Origin: Prolixibacteraceae bacterium
Lineage (GTDB): Bacteria; Bacteroidota; Bacteroidia; Bacteroidales; Prolixibacteraceae
Assembly (NCBI GenBank): GCA_016931875.1
Contig: JAFGDX010000145.1
Location: 1-5,844, forward strand
DNA length: 5,844 nt
Reading direction: 5' to 3'
The translations under genes were made by a program, and so were the position numbers. Below, one piece after another: positions 5,779-5,844 of this stretch (positions are counted from its first letter, which is position 1; each line of letters begins with the position of its first letter). The notes below the pieces were generated by a model. The model was given only the letters and a program-made list of their open reading frames with translations. It searched no databases and was not told the DNA's origin.

Positions 5779-5844
5779 TTCAGTCCGGTCAAAATACTCG
5801 GTATGCAGCAAGTGGTGTGCTTTTTCGCTCATCGGGTGTCCCAG
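5776..5844 (-). CDS. [FeFe]-hydrogenase catalytic subunit, C-terminal end (partial)
   Basis: Only the last 22 codons and the TAG stop are present; the gene enters from the right edge. The residues read LGHPMSEKAHHLLHTEYF followed by DRTE. The pattern of a short helix, P-x-S/G-E-K-x-H-x-LLHT-x-Y and a basic or acidic tail matches the C-terminus of the [FeFe]-hydrogenase small-subunit domain, found at the end of HydA/HndD-type monomers. These enzymes reversibly reduce protons to H2 at the H-cluster. The NuoE-like gene downstream on the same strand supports an NAD(P)-linked, possibly electron-bifurcating, complex. The H-cluster motifs lie outside the window, so the call rests on a short but distinctive motif plus context. 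The stop codon lies within the hydrogenase-side repeat array. Confidence 0.72.
   Translation of the reverse strand: MGHPMSEKAHHLLHTEYFDRTE

Overview
The window reads as a Bacteroidota chromosome, most likely a fermentative or facultatively anaerobic member of Bacteroidia. This is inferred from four things: start codons with A/T-rich leaders and no Shine-Dalgarno sequence, a YbbR-domain gene directly before coaE, a TAnnTTTG-type -7 box, and a stand-alone four-helix-bundle (23S rRNA intervening-sequence family) gene. No rRNA, tRNA, CRISPR array or transposase gene is visible. Every gene lying wholly inside the window has an intact frame.

Layout. (1) Positions 1-1457, minus strand: a nucleotide-sugar operon with UDP-glucose 6-dehydrogenase (ugd), then after 3 nt the N-terminus of an extended SDR enzyme that looks like UDP-glucuronate decarboxylase (UDP-xylose synthase). 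Together they would convert UDP-glucose to UDP-glucuronate to UDP-xylose for surface glycans. (2) Positions 1458-1625: a 168-bp divergent promoter region. (3) Positions 1626-3963, plus strand: a compact operon of a YbbR-domain membrane-anchored protein, dephospho-CoA kinase (coaE) and a DjlA-like TerB/DnaJ-domain membrane co-chaperone. The last two overlap by 17 nt. (4) Positions 4034-4681, plus strand: a YiiM-like MOSC-domain protein, 70 nt behind and possibly co-transcribed. (5) Positions 4682-4766: a convergent gap holding nested inverted repeats, probably a bidirectional terminator. (6) Positions 4767-5844, minus strand: a hydrogenase locus read right to left. It holds the last 22 codons of what looks like an [FeFe]-hydrogenase catalytic subunit, then a four-helix-bundle gene, then a NuoE/HydC/HndA-like [2Fe-2S] subunit.

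The most interesting part is positions 5339-5778. The four-helix-bundle gene is AT-richer than its neighbours and is bracketed by two 38-bp arrays built on a heptamer (TGACCAA/TGACAAG/TGACTAG type). The arrays are in inverted orientation, with 21 of 25 positions matching in the best core. One array encodes the C-terminus and stop codon of the four-helix-bundle protein; the other contains the stop codon of the hydrogenase gene. The block looks like a small inserted unit within the hydrogenase operon. A related perfect tandem heptamer (TGAGTAA twice) lies in the gap between the DjlA-like and MOSC genes.
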